Made by a program: the position numbers and the translations under genes | The notes under the pieces: model-generated | Database searches by the model: none | What the model was told of the DNA's origin: nothing | The model's input: only the letters and a program-made list of their open reading frames with translations | Assembly: GCA_030704615.1 (NCBI GenBank) | Contig: CM060731.1 | Span: 42,596,001 to 42,660,000 of the forward strand | Length of the DNA: 64,000 nucleotides | Reading direction: 5' to 3' | Origin: Takakia lepidozioides | Taxonomy: Eukaryota > Streptophyta > Takakiopsida > Takakiales > Takakiaceae | In this document: positions 1 through 11,390 of the stretch, piece by piece | Layout of the letters: each line of letters starts with the position of its first letter | How positions within the stretch are numbered: the first letter of the stretch is position 1

Positions 1-58
1 TTTACTTCCCATGTCAATTGTTACTTGGGGAATGAATATGTCTACTGGCTGATGACAG

Positions 59-3000
59 GTGAGTGCAACAGACATTATTTCTGAGGAGGAAGTAGAGTAC
101 CGCTGGCACAACGTGCTTAGCTCCATAGCTGCTTCTTTGTCAGTGGAATCTCTGTCAGGCCAGAAGACTGGACTCAAGCTATGGAGGGCATCTCTCTATG
201 ACACCAAGGTAGTTCACAACCCCCCACACTGAAGCTCACTCATCTTACAGTCAAGTTTGGAGGAAAACCACCCCAACACAGCAGTAAATTAATCAGATGT
301 CACAGATGCATGAGGACAAGAGAGGATGATGTCGGTCACATGTATCTTCACTGGATTCAAGTAGAAGGAAAAAAGAAGGAAGAAGTGAATTGTTGCTCTG
401 GGAATGCTCCAACCAAACCATAAACCTAACTCAAGTATCAGTACCATCCTCTCTGCTTATAGACATTACCAGCAGAGGTTAGTCAGTGATTTGGCTTGTC
501 TCTGTCTGGTGGGGGGGAGGGGAAAAAGGGTGTGGATGAGCTGCCTGAGAACTACAAGCATTTTCAACGCCTGGGGTGTCCTATCCTTCCTCCTTTGGAC
601 CCTCCCACCTCTCTGCCTTCCCTACCAAGGGGAGTTGACGCAGGTACAAAATACAATCTCTATGCCTGCTACCTCCTTTTGCACTTCTGTAGGTATACAG
701 AACCATCTGCAGTGCGAGTTTTTCAAACTTATCCTCCGGAGCTCACAGACCAGATGCTTTGCTGCTGTGGATTTGAGATATACAAGGAAGTCACTGTAAA
801 GCCTCCTTGGACACCCAACCATCTTAGTGTCGTGGTAGGGTGGGGCAACAGATTTGATCAATACCACAGCTTTCAGTTGAAAGTTGTCAACGGTCTCCTA
901 CCTTCATATCATATCTACGCATTGGTTGTGTTTTTGCCACAGGGGTCTTACCAGCTTTAAGCAAATTCAGGAAAAGTGTTGATGCCATATCAGGAGAAAG
1001 TCTATGGTGGGAAACACTGAAGGCAGCTCAGGACAAACCAGCATGGATTGTGTTGAAGCACGAATGGCAGCAAGACAAATTCAGCAATCTTACAGATCTA
1101 AAGGGGCTCACTGCTTGGTTACAAAAGTATACTCTCCGAGATCGGTACGGATATTTGAAGAAAAGACGAAAAGTAAGAGAGAGGAAACTGGAAGAGACAT
1201 CTGGAAAGTTTGTGGTGACAGGAGGAGCCAGTGGAGCTGAAAATATTCTCAATGCATACCTGAGATTTTTGGAGCCAACTGCGAGGGATGACTGGAAAAT
1301 GTCAGTCCTCATCTGCTCCAACTTACTCCTCTCTCTCTCTCTCTTGTCTCCTTCGTCTTTTCCACTACCGCACCCTTCTTTCTCTTGCTTTTGTCAGTGT
1401 TTCCGTCAATATACGCAGAAATTCCAGACTCATAGTCCAATGAATCAGTTGTCAAGTAGGAATCGGTGATGGTTGCAGGGTACACAAACATATTGTGGAC
1501 ATGGAAAAAAGACCAGGAGCGTCCTTCATAACCATCTTTAACAGCACCTTAGCTCTGGGCACTCTCTCCCGGAGGAGAGTGCTGTATGAAGCACGCAAAT
1601 ATGAGAGGGAGCGACAAGAAGGAAGTGTGTTTCCCTTTGGATTCCCTTTGTTCACGACTGCGGCAGCTGTTTCAGATGCTAAGTCTATAGAGGTACCTTG
1701 GATCACCCTGAATGTTATTCCTGCAGAAGTGGTCTTGTGTCACTGTGTCTTTATTTCATGTTCTCTCTACCTAATTATTTCTTTCGTCTATGTTCTTTCC
1801 ATGCATGCTATCTTTAAAAAGTCAGGTTGTCTGTAGTGCACGCAAGTCCCATGGGTTGGATGCCACATATTTGCGTTCTGATGTTGCACACCTGTGGGTG
1901 GGGAGGCATGCCCCACAGTGGTATGAGATGCTGCAAAGAAAGAGTCGGGATCAGGGCACTGATAAGGGCTTCCAAGTTCAGGCATGGAGGTGGCGTGGCT
2001 TTCTTATACAGGTTGTACAATTGTGTGGAATATACGTTCCCTCGTAGTTCTTATTTGCTATCAGTCACTTAGTGAGGGGGATAAGAGGATGGGGCCCCTA
2101 GATGTGGCTTTAAGTGACCAGAATCAAAATCATAACTTCAGGGTTTCCGGTTGGTCATTGTGCTCCCTGACTGGCAAGAGTTGAAGCAATAGACCCCGGT
2201 AACAGCCAGATACCCAGCCAATGGATATGAATATTGGCCTTGCAACAAATTTTGATTGAGTCAAATGCGATGGAACAGCTTAGAAATATAATGAAAATCA
2301 CTCCTATTCTTGCAATTACAATCCTGCAATTCATACGTTTCCTAGACCCATAAAATACCTGTTTTTGTTATGTGTTGGTGTAGTACACAGCACTGGGAGA
2401 GGAAGGTCCTGCAGTGGTGCTTGTACATGGCTTTGGAGCTTTTTGGGAGCACTACAGGGACAACATTCGGGGCCTGGCAGAAAAGGGAAATCGTGTGTGG
2501 GCTCTCACCATGGTGGGGTTTGGGCGTTCAGAGAAGCCCAACATTGCGTACACAGAACTTCTCTGGGCAGAACTGGTTCGAGACTTCATTGTTGAAGTCG
2601 TTAGGGAGCCTGTTCTATTGGCTGGCAACTCAATCGGAGGTATCACAAATGCAGAACGCAGCTTCTTTACTGATTGTAGAGTCCCAGTTCAGGGTTTCAT
2701 GAAATACAAAACATGGCCAGGTTGGCAGGCACTTATCATTTCTTGAGCACATTAGATGTGTCCACAGTTGGACCATGAGAGTGGCCAAAGGAGAGCCGTT
2801 ATGCAGTTGAAGGTTTTCTGTAACCTGTGGCTTCAATTTGTGACCTGGATGCAGGCTACACAGCATGTATGGTGGCAGGCCTGTGGCCTTCTCTGATAAA
2901 GTCATTAGTTTTGTTGAATACAGCGGGGCGGGTGGTCCCCAATTATAAGTCTCTTGATTATAAGAAGGTATGTCTTGCCTCAAATGCTAGTTTTTCTGGG

Positions 3001-5553
3001 CCTTTTCAGTTCTCTTCATGATCTTGGAATGATCTGTGTAGATATACACAGCAACAAGCAAAAGGTGATGAAATAGACATGCACACGGAAAGCATTGCAG
3101 GGCCAGGGGTCTGTGAAAGATGTTGACTGAAGTTGTGCCACAAATTGTTGTTTGCAGCCAAGAGAGAGGTCCGCTATAGCAAAGGGGGCTGCACAGGTGC
3201 TGCTGGTCTATTTGCGGAACCTGAGCAATGGACTTCTAAAGAGATGCTACCCTAATGTACTCTCTCTTGACTTCCCTCCTTACCCTGCTAGCCAGGCAAA
3301 ATCAGGTGCTCATTAGTTAATAAGGTGCTATTATGAAGTTCTGAATGTTGTCATAAGAAGCATTTCAAGATTTGCTTCACTAGTATTTGGCTTGGACATT
3401 CAACATCGTCTGTTGCTACTAGTAGGATGTTGATATCAAGAAACAAGAAAATTCTGAAATCTTTCTATGTTGGAAGCAGAAAACTTCACGAGCGGATGAT
3501 TGGCTACTGTCTGAAGTGATGCGTCCCGTATCCTCTTGAAGCCCACTTGTAGTCCATCTATGTATTTAGTCGGCAGCTTTAGTTTGAGCTGTTACTGTAC
3601 TTTATGAAGTATATCATGTGATAGCTACCATTAGCCGAAGTGAAGTTCACAAGAAACAGATGTATGCAATTGGTACATCCTCGGACTTTTAGCTTCATTG
3701 TTGTGATAACTTTGTTAGGTTAAAATGAATTCTGCAATGCTTTGATATTAAGCTGCTCTTCTCATGATCCAGTGGGCCAGCCACTGCATAAGGAATGACT
3801 ACCAGTTCAGACCAATCCTGATCCAGAACAATCCAGCACAGTTGACCATTTCTCCATGCTTGGGGCAGAAGACCCAATGGGACCCTCTGGAAATTTGGAA
3901 ACATTTGAAGGTCCTTACAGTCTACCTGTTGAAATCACATCTTCAAGTTGACAGCATTGTCTTTTGGGGACCATTCAGCCAGTCTAACACCCTCTTCTGT
4001 CTTGTATGAAGGTTAATAGCTCTCTCTCTCTTGGTGCAATGCCTTGGCTTGTGTGTTTGTTGGTCACAGTGGAAATTGAGAGGAAAGATCCTTGACATGA
4101 CACAGTCATATGACCCAGGCTCGACAGCTGTGCTGGAAAGCATATTCCACATGCACCCTCCATTGCCGTTGAACTTTTATCTGGACCGTTACAATGGCAA
4201 GGTCTTAGTCATCCAGGTACTGCAGCCTTTCCTCATGTGTGGTTCATATTGACCGGCCACTTAGAGGTTGGCATCACTGTACATGTGAAGTTGTAAATTT
4301 CAGGTTTTTTATCCACTGTATGACTTGCCTCATAAGTAAGATCGTGTCTCTCTCCACACGCTCCAGTGCCAACAGAATCTGCTTAACAAGAGGTCAGTAT
4401 GGCAGTCCCTGCCCACTAATCTCACAGTTTAAACTCCCAAACTTGTGAGCTACCTTCTGAAACCTTCTTAGCTTTTGCTGTTGGTGTTGTATATGCAAAT
4501 AAAGTTTCCTGCTGGCATGGCACTCTTGAAGAATTCTTCAGCTCTTCCTGTCCCTGGGGCGGATATAAGTTGAGAAATCTGCCTTGTTTGCTTCTGGTTA
4601 TGTATATCCTTCAAGCAAGCCACCTTGTCTGCCACTGTGAGGTAGCATGGTGATGCTGCACTTTTGGAATCCCACAGGGCACAAGAGATCCCCTGCACAA
4701 CTCAAGAAGGAGAGCAGCCATGATGCAGACCTACTGCTCCAATGTCTCCATCCAATACGTCAATGCTGGTTAGCTTTCGGCTTTCTCTGCTGTGCCTTTG
4801 AATATCTGTGTCATGTGTTCAAAATAGACAGGGTTTTTGTGTCATGGATTGGGTGGTTATGAAGGAAAATTTATTGAAGGTTCCCTATGAAGGTTGGCAT
4901 AGTCTGTATAGGGCATTACCCTTGGTGTTGCTCATCTTTTCACCCACCAGGGTTGGAAACTGAGACCAAAATGGCACAGTGCTTGGTCCAGTTAGAGGAC
5001 AATCTGGGTGAGTGAGAACAGCAAAGGTGAAAAGCATACACATCAGACCTTGTTCTCAAGGAAAATGGGCAACACTTACAAAGGAAAATGACTCGTTGAT
5101 TGAGTGTTGTTGATAGAAAACTCCAGCACGCTCTTACTAGCCAGTATCAGCTGGAAAGAACTTATCCAAATCATTTTCTTAGTCTAAAAGCATGCTTACA
5201 AGGAGATGTAAAATGATTACAAGGAGATTTGAGACATACGTAGACCAAGAGGGAGAATACTGAGGGAGATGTAGAAACAATCAGACATACTGTTGGCATT
5301 GCCCTGAGGTGTCTAACCTGTTCAAGTGATTGCAAATGCAGGTCACTGTCCCCATGATGAGCTGCCTGATGAAGTGAATGCTTACATAGACAACTGGCTG
5401 CGGAGTTCATGCCCAGAATTAGCTACAGGCACCCACGATCCTGCGTCTACGGAAGTATTTTGGGATGGAGGGCAAGATACAGTTGCCACAGGCTTTATCA
5501 ACACAGCCATTTGTTACTCAGATTGGTCCTCCCTGTTCAACAAGAAGAGTTAA
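59..5553 (+). CDS. Photolyase-like / alpha-beta hydrolase fusion protein, 3' part, 12 exons (5' end outside window)
   Basis: Exons read from splice sites and frame continuity: 59-208, 529-643, 943-1300, 1479-1692, 1919-2011, 2384-2639, 2855-2967, 3158-3256, 3480-3527, 4088-4216, 4678-4768, 5342-5553. All introns are GT-AG and every phase matches, which strongly supports the model. The first exons are the end of a photolyase N-terminal-type domain (WRASLYD) and a linker. From about 1919 on the protein is an alpha/beta hydrolase: VHGFG oxyanion loop at about 2410, GNSIGG nucleophile elbow with Ser codon at 2630-2632, GTRDPL with the acid at about 4685, and GHCPHDE with the catalytic His at 5342. 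Plants have such a fusion (Arabidopsis At4g25290 type), predicted plastidial, function poorly known. The start codon and the photolyase N-terminus lie left of the window. The last 45 or so residues after the hydrolase core are unassigned; the stop is at 5551-5553. Confidence 0.88.
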
Positions 5554-6229
5554 ATTTGTTCTTATGTCAGTTTGTTCTATTTCTGGTGAAAAACTTTCTC
5601 ACTGATCCTATAAGCTAGCGGGGCTCACATCGGCTCACACCTTGCTTTCAAAGAGTCGCAAATATATGGGATGGTGGTGGATCCAAGTCACATTATTGCA
5701 GACAAGTTCTGTGTACATGAACTCATTTAAATGTGCAAGTTCCATCTTCTGTTCTATCTCTGTTTACAGAGTTTGGAAATGATGAACTTTATTACTTGGA
5801 AGCAAGACTGTCCTGTGAAACAGGTCCAGTCCCGGCAGAAAGAGGTAGAAGGCATTTTCAAGTACCAGAATATTCAGGAAACACTGACCGCATCAGTCTG
5901 AAATATGGACCCAGGTATGCGTTGGACTTTGGGACATGGGGCATGTGTATGCTTGCGCTTTATGGTTATCTGGGTGAAGAACCTTGATTTGTAATCAGCA
6001 ATGTATGACCTCCAATAACTGACAAATTGACACCTGCTGCAAATTTCGTTTTACCTCATGTGTTGAGCACTTCTAACCAGCCCCACTTTCAAATCCATCA
6101 CCTATTGATAACCTGCACTGCTTCCACAAAAGAGAACATGCTATAACCTTTACTGGAGGAGTTCACAAAACATGATGCCTGACCAACACTGGAACAGACC
6201 CTGCTAAATGAAGTGGAAGCATAAAGAAT
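5554..6229. other. 3' flank of the hydrolase gene, no convincing gene
   Basis: Only a short open stretch (5733-5987, +) is seen. It begins near a possible acceptor (ttacag at about 5770), but its predicted peptide is not recognised and no spliced continuation was found. It could be 3' UTR, an alternative terminal exon or nothing. Confidence 0.4.
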
Positions 6230-6830
6230 GTCTAAACAAAAAGAAATTAAGCATTCAACTTCCATGAGCTTGTTTCCAGTCGTGACAAGGGTGAGGACCT
6301 TAAGGATGTCTGAAGGGCCTACCTAACCTCGGTACCAGACTGAAATTTGATGAGCTCGGGGTTTGGAGTCCACCTATGAACAATAAACAGATGCAGAAAG
6401 GAAAGGGAGATGATCCCTGCCCAAGGTGCGGGCGGCCTGCAGACACTATCCATTTCTGATACAACGTCTAGGGTATTCTCATCAGAGAGTGACCCACTTC
6501 AGGACCATCAAGAACATAGTCTTTGCACTCTCAATGCTGAACCCATATTGATGCCTGTGTGAGGGGTTTTCTAGGGGAAAATCTGGAAAGCCTGAACCAA
6601 TTGTTTATACTGATGTAAGTCCCACTACAGGAGTGAGCATTTTACCCTCTTGTTCCGCCCAAACTGGGACTGTGTGCTTGATGGTATGATCATCCCACAC
6701 CACCACGGATTCCAACTCTCCAGCAGTATCCGTAGCAATCTGTGGGGCGCTTAAAGCCCTCCACTGCAAAACGCATCAGAATCATCAATCATGCCATATA
6801 AAACACCAAAAGAATCCCTCCACACCCACA
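6230..6830 (+). pseudogene. Decayed LINE 3' fragment (zinc-binding and RNase H-like remnants)
   Basis: Conceptual translation around 6415-6460 gives CPRCGRPADTIHF, the Cys/His motif usual near the end of plant LINE proteins. About 300 bp downstream a piece resembling an RNase H helix (LWGALKALHCKTH, about 6740-6775) follows in another frame. Several stops and frameshifts separate them. This is an old relic with no recognisable ends. Confidence 0.45.
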
Positions 6831-7370
6831 ATACACTCCAATGAAGTGTCTCTCAGCATTCCATCAACAACTAGTCCTGTATACACGAACTCTTGTTTGC
6901 TCACACAAAGCTCCACCAAATACGTTCTCTTCAATCCAATCCAAAATTCCCAACATACCTGCCTCATTAACTATTTCTCTAATATTTACCTTTCTCAACC
7001 AAATAATTTTCCCTCCACTCCCATATTAAATACCGTAGATAGAACCAAACAAAACTAACCATGACTCAACACTTCCCATCTGCAAAATTCTTCTATCCCA
7101 TAATTCATCAGGCCCCTACTAGTTCGACCAAACTGCAATCCCTCTCACCAGGCTTTTCTCCAACAAGCAATATCCACTCACAAAAACATGGGCTGCATCT
7201 TTGCACTCTGACATGCAAGATTCATCCAGACCAACTTTTTCCTACCCTTGGCCTAGCATATGGGAACTTTTGTGAGAGAATCTGAGATATCACTTGTAGA
7301 CAACGATTTTACACATGGAGTCATTTCAGAGGAGGCACGATAGAATATGAGCAATTTCGATCTCTGTCTC
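6831..7370. other. Non-coding, pyrimidine-rich, no gene seen
   Basis: Overlapping short open frames in this C/T- and A-rich stretch show no protein-like composition. Nothing else was recognised. Confidence 0.4.
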
Positions 7371-7374
7371 TGCC

Positions 7375-7495
7375 ACTCTCTTATTGTTCTGGTTCTGTGT
7401 CCCTTGGGTCCCCGCAAAGGCGTCATAAATTTCTTTCTTTCTCGTCCCACAAGCTCTTTGAGCTTTCCGAGGATGTTATAAAGTACATTTCATCT
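7375..7495 (+). repeat. Possible SINE 3' fragment
   Basis: The sequence tcccacaagctctttgagct and its flanks closely resemble the end of the tRNA-derived repeat at 32304-32575 (cccataagatctttgagctt, then a similar aagtaca run). No tRNA-like head is seen here, so this would be a 5'-truncated copy. Confidence 0.35.
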
Positions 7496-7936
7496 AAATT
7501 CTCCCTCCTTGATGCACATGTCAGGAAGCTGGGTGAGCCAAGCAGGTGGGCCTTCACTAAATAGCTTGTCAATTCCAAATGATCACAAGTTCAGGAGCTC
7601 CAATATGCACTTTGATTTAATTGCTCTTGCAACGTTAACCAAAACGGAGGGGAAAGAAAGGATGGGTCCTTCAACAAAGATCACCCTTCAAACTTTTTCT
7701 TCGAAAATGACACCATAAAGACTGTTGTAAGCTGAGATCCAGAATCACTCACCAAACGAAGTTGATAACGGGAGGTATTAAAGTGACAATAGGTCTGCCG
7801 CCGATTGACTGGTCATGGTCATCGAGTGCCTCAACCTAGACACTCTCACAATCTTCCATACCTTGTCCCTGCGCTTCATGAATTTTGCACCCGTACTTTG
7901 GAAGAGGTATACTATCTTTCAAGCATGTTGCTTGGT

Positions 7937-10544
7937 TCACCAGTAGTCCCCACAAGAACAAACCCCAGCTTGGAAATGGTGAAAGCGGTTGGCATCCCGT
8001 ATAACAATTGCTCGCTCAACAATCTTTGAGATGAACTTGGTGACTGTGTGGCAGTCACCACACACACGAAGGTTCTTAATGACACGGAGAGGCATCCCAG
8101 GGGCCGTGCTAATCAGCCCAAATGCAATGGCCAGCTTCTCACTGTGATGGCGAAGAGAAACTTCCTTCTGCTCCTCCTCCATATCATGCAGTACAAAGCG
8201 GGTGTCAGGCAGGTACCCGGCATCCTCCATCTGCCCAGCCAATCTTTTCAGCTCAGCATGGATTTCCTCAATTTGTGGATGCAATTTGTCTTCTACAACG
8301 AATCTATGCACCCGGTTGTCCACCTCAATGCAACTATGACCTGGTTCTTTCCTGATACCTCTGTGCTGCATCATTTTTCTGACCTTGGATGTATCCTGCC
8401 ATCTGCCAGCGGCAGCATAGATGTTGGATAGCAACACATATATTGCAGCGTCCTGTGGATCCCACTTGAGAAGGTATTTCGCTGCCCGTTCTGCAACCTC
8501 TACATTGCCATGAATTCTGCAGGCACCAAGCAAGGCCCCCCACACTGCAACAACTGGTTTGTCTGGCAGTTTTGTAATGAAGGCTTCTGCCTCATCCAAC
8601 AGCCCTGCACGTCCAAGTAGGTCCACCATGCAGCCAAAATGCTGCACTGTAGGAGTGAGGCCATGATTCTGACTCATGGAATTAAAATAGTGACGGCCTT
8701 CATCCACTAGGCCTACATGGCTACATGCAGAGATCACACTTAGAAAAGTGATACCATCTGGCTTCAAGCCTTCCTGTTGCATCTGTTCAAATACTTGTAG
8801 GGCTTCCATACCCCACCCATAGTGAGCATATCCCGCAATCATTGCACTCCATGAGACAATATCTCGTTCAGCCATATTATCAAACACTTGATGTGCATCC
8901 TTCATGCTCCCACATTTAGCATACATGTCAACAAGAGTATTCTCAAGAATTATATTTGGCACAATTCCAGCTTTGATGATGTCAGCATGGATTTCAATGC
9001 CCTTTTCCAGTGCTGCCAGGCTGGCACATGCATTGAGAACGCAATTGAACAACACTTTATCCGGGGTCACCCCTTCTAATATCATTTGCTCATACATCTG
9101 CAAAGCCTCCCTACCACACCCAAGCTGAGCATATCCTGCAATCATTGTGCTCCATGAGACCACATCTCGTTTAGCCATAGTGTCGAACATTTGATGAGCA
9201 TCCTTCATGCTCCTGCATTTGGCATACATGTCAACAAGGGTATTTTCCAGAATGATATCTCGGGCAATTCCAACTTTGATAATCTTCGCGTGGACCTCCC
9301 TGCCCTTTTCCAGGGCTGCCAGGTTGGCACAAGCATTGAGAATGCAGGTGAACAAAACCTTGTCTGGTGTCACCCCTTCCCTTAACATTTGTTCATACAT
9401 CTCCAAAGCCTCCCTACCACACCCATGCTGAGCATATCCAGTGATCATCACACTCCATGAGACAACGTTTCGGTGAGTCATATTATCAAACACTTGACGT
9501 GCATCCTCTATATTCCCGCATTTGGCATACATGTTAACCAGGGCAGTCTCCAGTATTATGTCTGTCGCAGTTCCAAATTTGACGATGTCAGCATGAACCT
9601 GTTTGCCCTTTTCCAGAGCTCTTAAGCTGGCACAAGCATTGACAATGGAAAGGAATGTAATCCCGTTGGGAATCACCCTCTCCCTTATCATTTGGTCATA
9701 GATCTCAAACGCATCCCTAGAACACCCATGCTTGGCATATCCTGCCATCATTATATTCCAAGTAAACATATCTCGTTCAGGCATTTTGTCAAACACTATC
9801 CGTGCATACACCACACTTCCGCACTTGGCATACATGTTGACAAGGGTGTTGAGTATAATTATATCAGGCTTGAATCCACTCTGGATAATGTGGGCGTGCA
9901 CCTGTCTTCCATTTGCTAGGCCTTTTGTCTTTATACACTCCTGCAAGAGACAGACATATGTATTGGAGTCCACCGTAATGCCTCCTTGGTTCAAATTGTG
10001 AAGTGCCTCTTTCAACAGACCGGCCTTACACAGTGTCGCAACATCCCCACAAGATACAGATGAGTTCTTGGTGACTCCCTCTTTTGGTTCTCTTTCAAAT
10101 GCACTGGTCAGGGTGGAGGTGCCTGATTCAACACTGCCATCCTGCACGCATCAAAACTTTCGTTACGAACCTTGGCTGAAGCTCAGAGAATAAATACATC
10201 ATAAGGACAGCCTCCTCGCTACCTACTAACAGGGTATTTATCTTGAATAGCCCAAAGGTGCCTACTTTGGAACACTAGACCAATTGTACACCGGCTGCAA
10301 GACCATTTCTCCTTTCATGCCACTTCTCTTAACTGCATTCACCTTCCCACTGCTTCACCTTTTTGCCTCGATTGCCCCACCTGTGGCTCGTTTTTGTAAC
10401 ATATTCGTTCCAAAGCTTTTCCAGGTCTGCATTTCGAGTCTTTAGATATTTGCCTGCAACCCCATAAGAATGTTGTTTCAGAGAGTGCAGTGTTCCTCGA
10501 CCATCAAAGCCGCAAATGCGCCAGATAGCACCAAAAAAAGACAA
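7937..10544 (-). CDS. PLS-class pentatricopeptide repeat protein with E, E+ and DYW domains
   Basis: Sequence-specific RNA-binding protein expected to direct C-to-U editing in plastids or mitochondria. The main exon is 7937-10141 (about 734 codons). It has some fifteen PPR motifs in P-L-S order (repeated [28 protein letters not shown]), then a PG box, and a complete DYW deaminase domain in roughly the last 135 residues. That domain shows HSE for zinc and catalysis, CGDC, CSCG and the terminal DYW directly before TGA (7937-7939). The exon opens at a good acceptor (cag at 10142-10144) with no in-frame ATG. A 217-bp intron (10142-10358) to the donor AAAAAG/GTGAAG joins in phase 0 to an upstream exon, open from about 10574 to 10359, with an arginine-rich, targeting-like peptide. 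That exon also has no in-frame ATG, so the start is unresolved; a further exon or a non-AUG start is possible. Three central blocks repeat at 303-bp spacing. Confidence 0.9.
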
Positions 10545-10939
10545 GAGCGAGAGAGGAGGAATATACTCATCACACTACTTGGAGCAGCGCCAATTTCCTT
10601 GCTCAATCTCTCCAGCTGCCCTCCTTGCTCACTCCCCTTTCCGCAAACCTCTTCCTTCCCCACCACCAGTCTCCACTGCCCCGCACTGGCCTTCAAACTA
10701 TTTGTCACAAATCTCACTGCAACTCCGTTTGGAAATTGCAGATGCCCGTGCAGAGCAGAAGACACACTCCACCACCTTCTTGAACCTTTCTGCCCACTGC
10801 CAGACTTGTAAGCGCAGCCTTCAGAGAAGCAAAACATCTCCCCCACCATGCTTGCTGTCTGCTCTGCCATCCCTGCTCCTTCTCCACAGGACCCAATTCA
10901 GATCTCTTGTGTGGGAGAAGACGACGGTCCTCTCTACTC

Positions 10940-11212
10940 TACTCTCTACTCTACTCTACATGGTACTTAGTACATGTACAATTGGCTTTTGTTTTTAATA
11001 TATACAGGGAAATACCATTTGGGAGCAACAGCTCACAAATCAGGCCCCTTAGGTATGGTGAGAGGAGAAAATAACCTCTTTCACAGTAACCGTGCAATGG
11101 AGGGAAGGGGGAGAAGAGTACACCCACACCAGTCAGGTAGCAGGATTTGACCCCAAAATCATGTGGGTGGCATTCAGTGCACTCAACCAACTGAGCTACT
11201 GACTATTGGCAG
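10940..11212 (-). mobile_element. tRNA-derived SINE between the PPR and MPP-beta genes
   Basis: On the minus strand the head reads like a tRNA: GTAGCTCAGTTGGTTGAG (A box) from about 11203 down, then about 35 bp later GGGTCAAATCC (B box, about 11150-11160). A non-tRNA body follows to about 10950, ending in a run of TAGAG/CTCTA repeats. Both Pol III internal promoter boxes are in the expected order and spacing. No clear target duplication was found. It ends about 180 bp before the MPP-beta start codon. Confidence 0.65.
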
Positions 11213-11390
11213 AAGATGCAATGTGGGTTTTGTCTTAAATTCTTATATGCTTTGGTACTTTGGTAGCATCGCAATACTGTACTGGAAAAGGTCGGGCATT
11301 TTAGGGTTTGGGGCAGAGCGACCGGTTTTGCAGTGGGAGCATTCTGTGCTCTGCGAGGTGCTGCGGGGCTGGGGTTTGAGAGGGAGGGCG

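Noticed and set aside
644-942. Long open frame at 496-960 read as one exon of the hydrolase gene
   Set aside because: Splicing 643 to 943 keeps the phase and gives a coherent protein; the segment 644-942 has GT-AG borders and reads as an intron.
8048-10001. Several + strand ORFs opposite the PPR gene
   Set aside because: They are shadows of the repeated PPR modules in antisense and have no motifs.
11163-11390. Upstream Met extending MPP-beta by 76 residues
   Set aside because: The extension overlaps the SINE head and lacks presequence character; the Met at 11391 opens a typical mitochondrial presequence.
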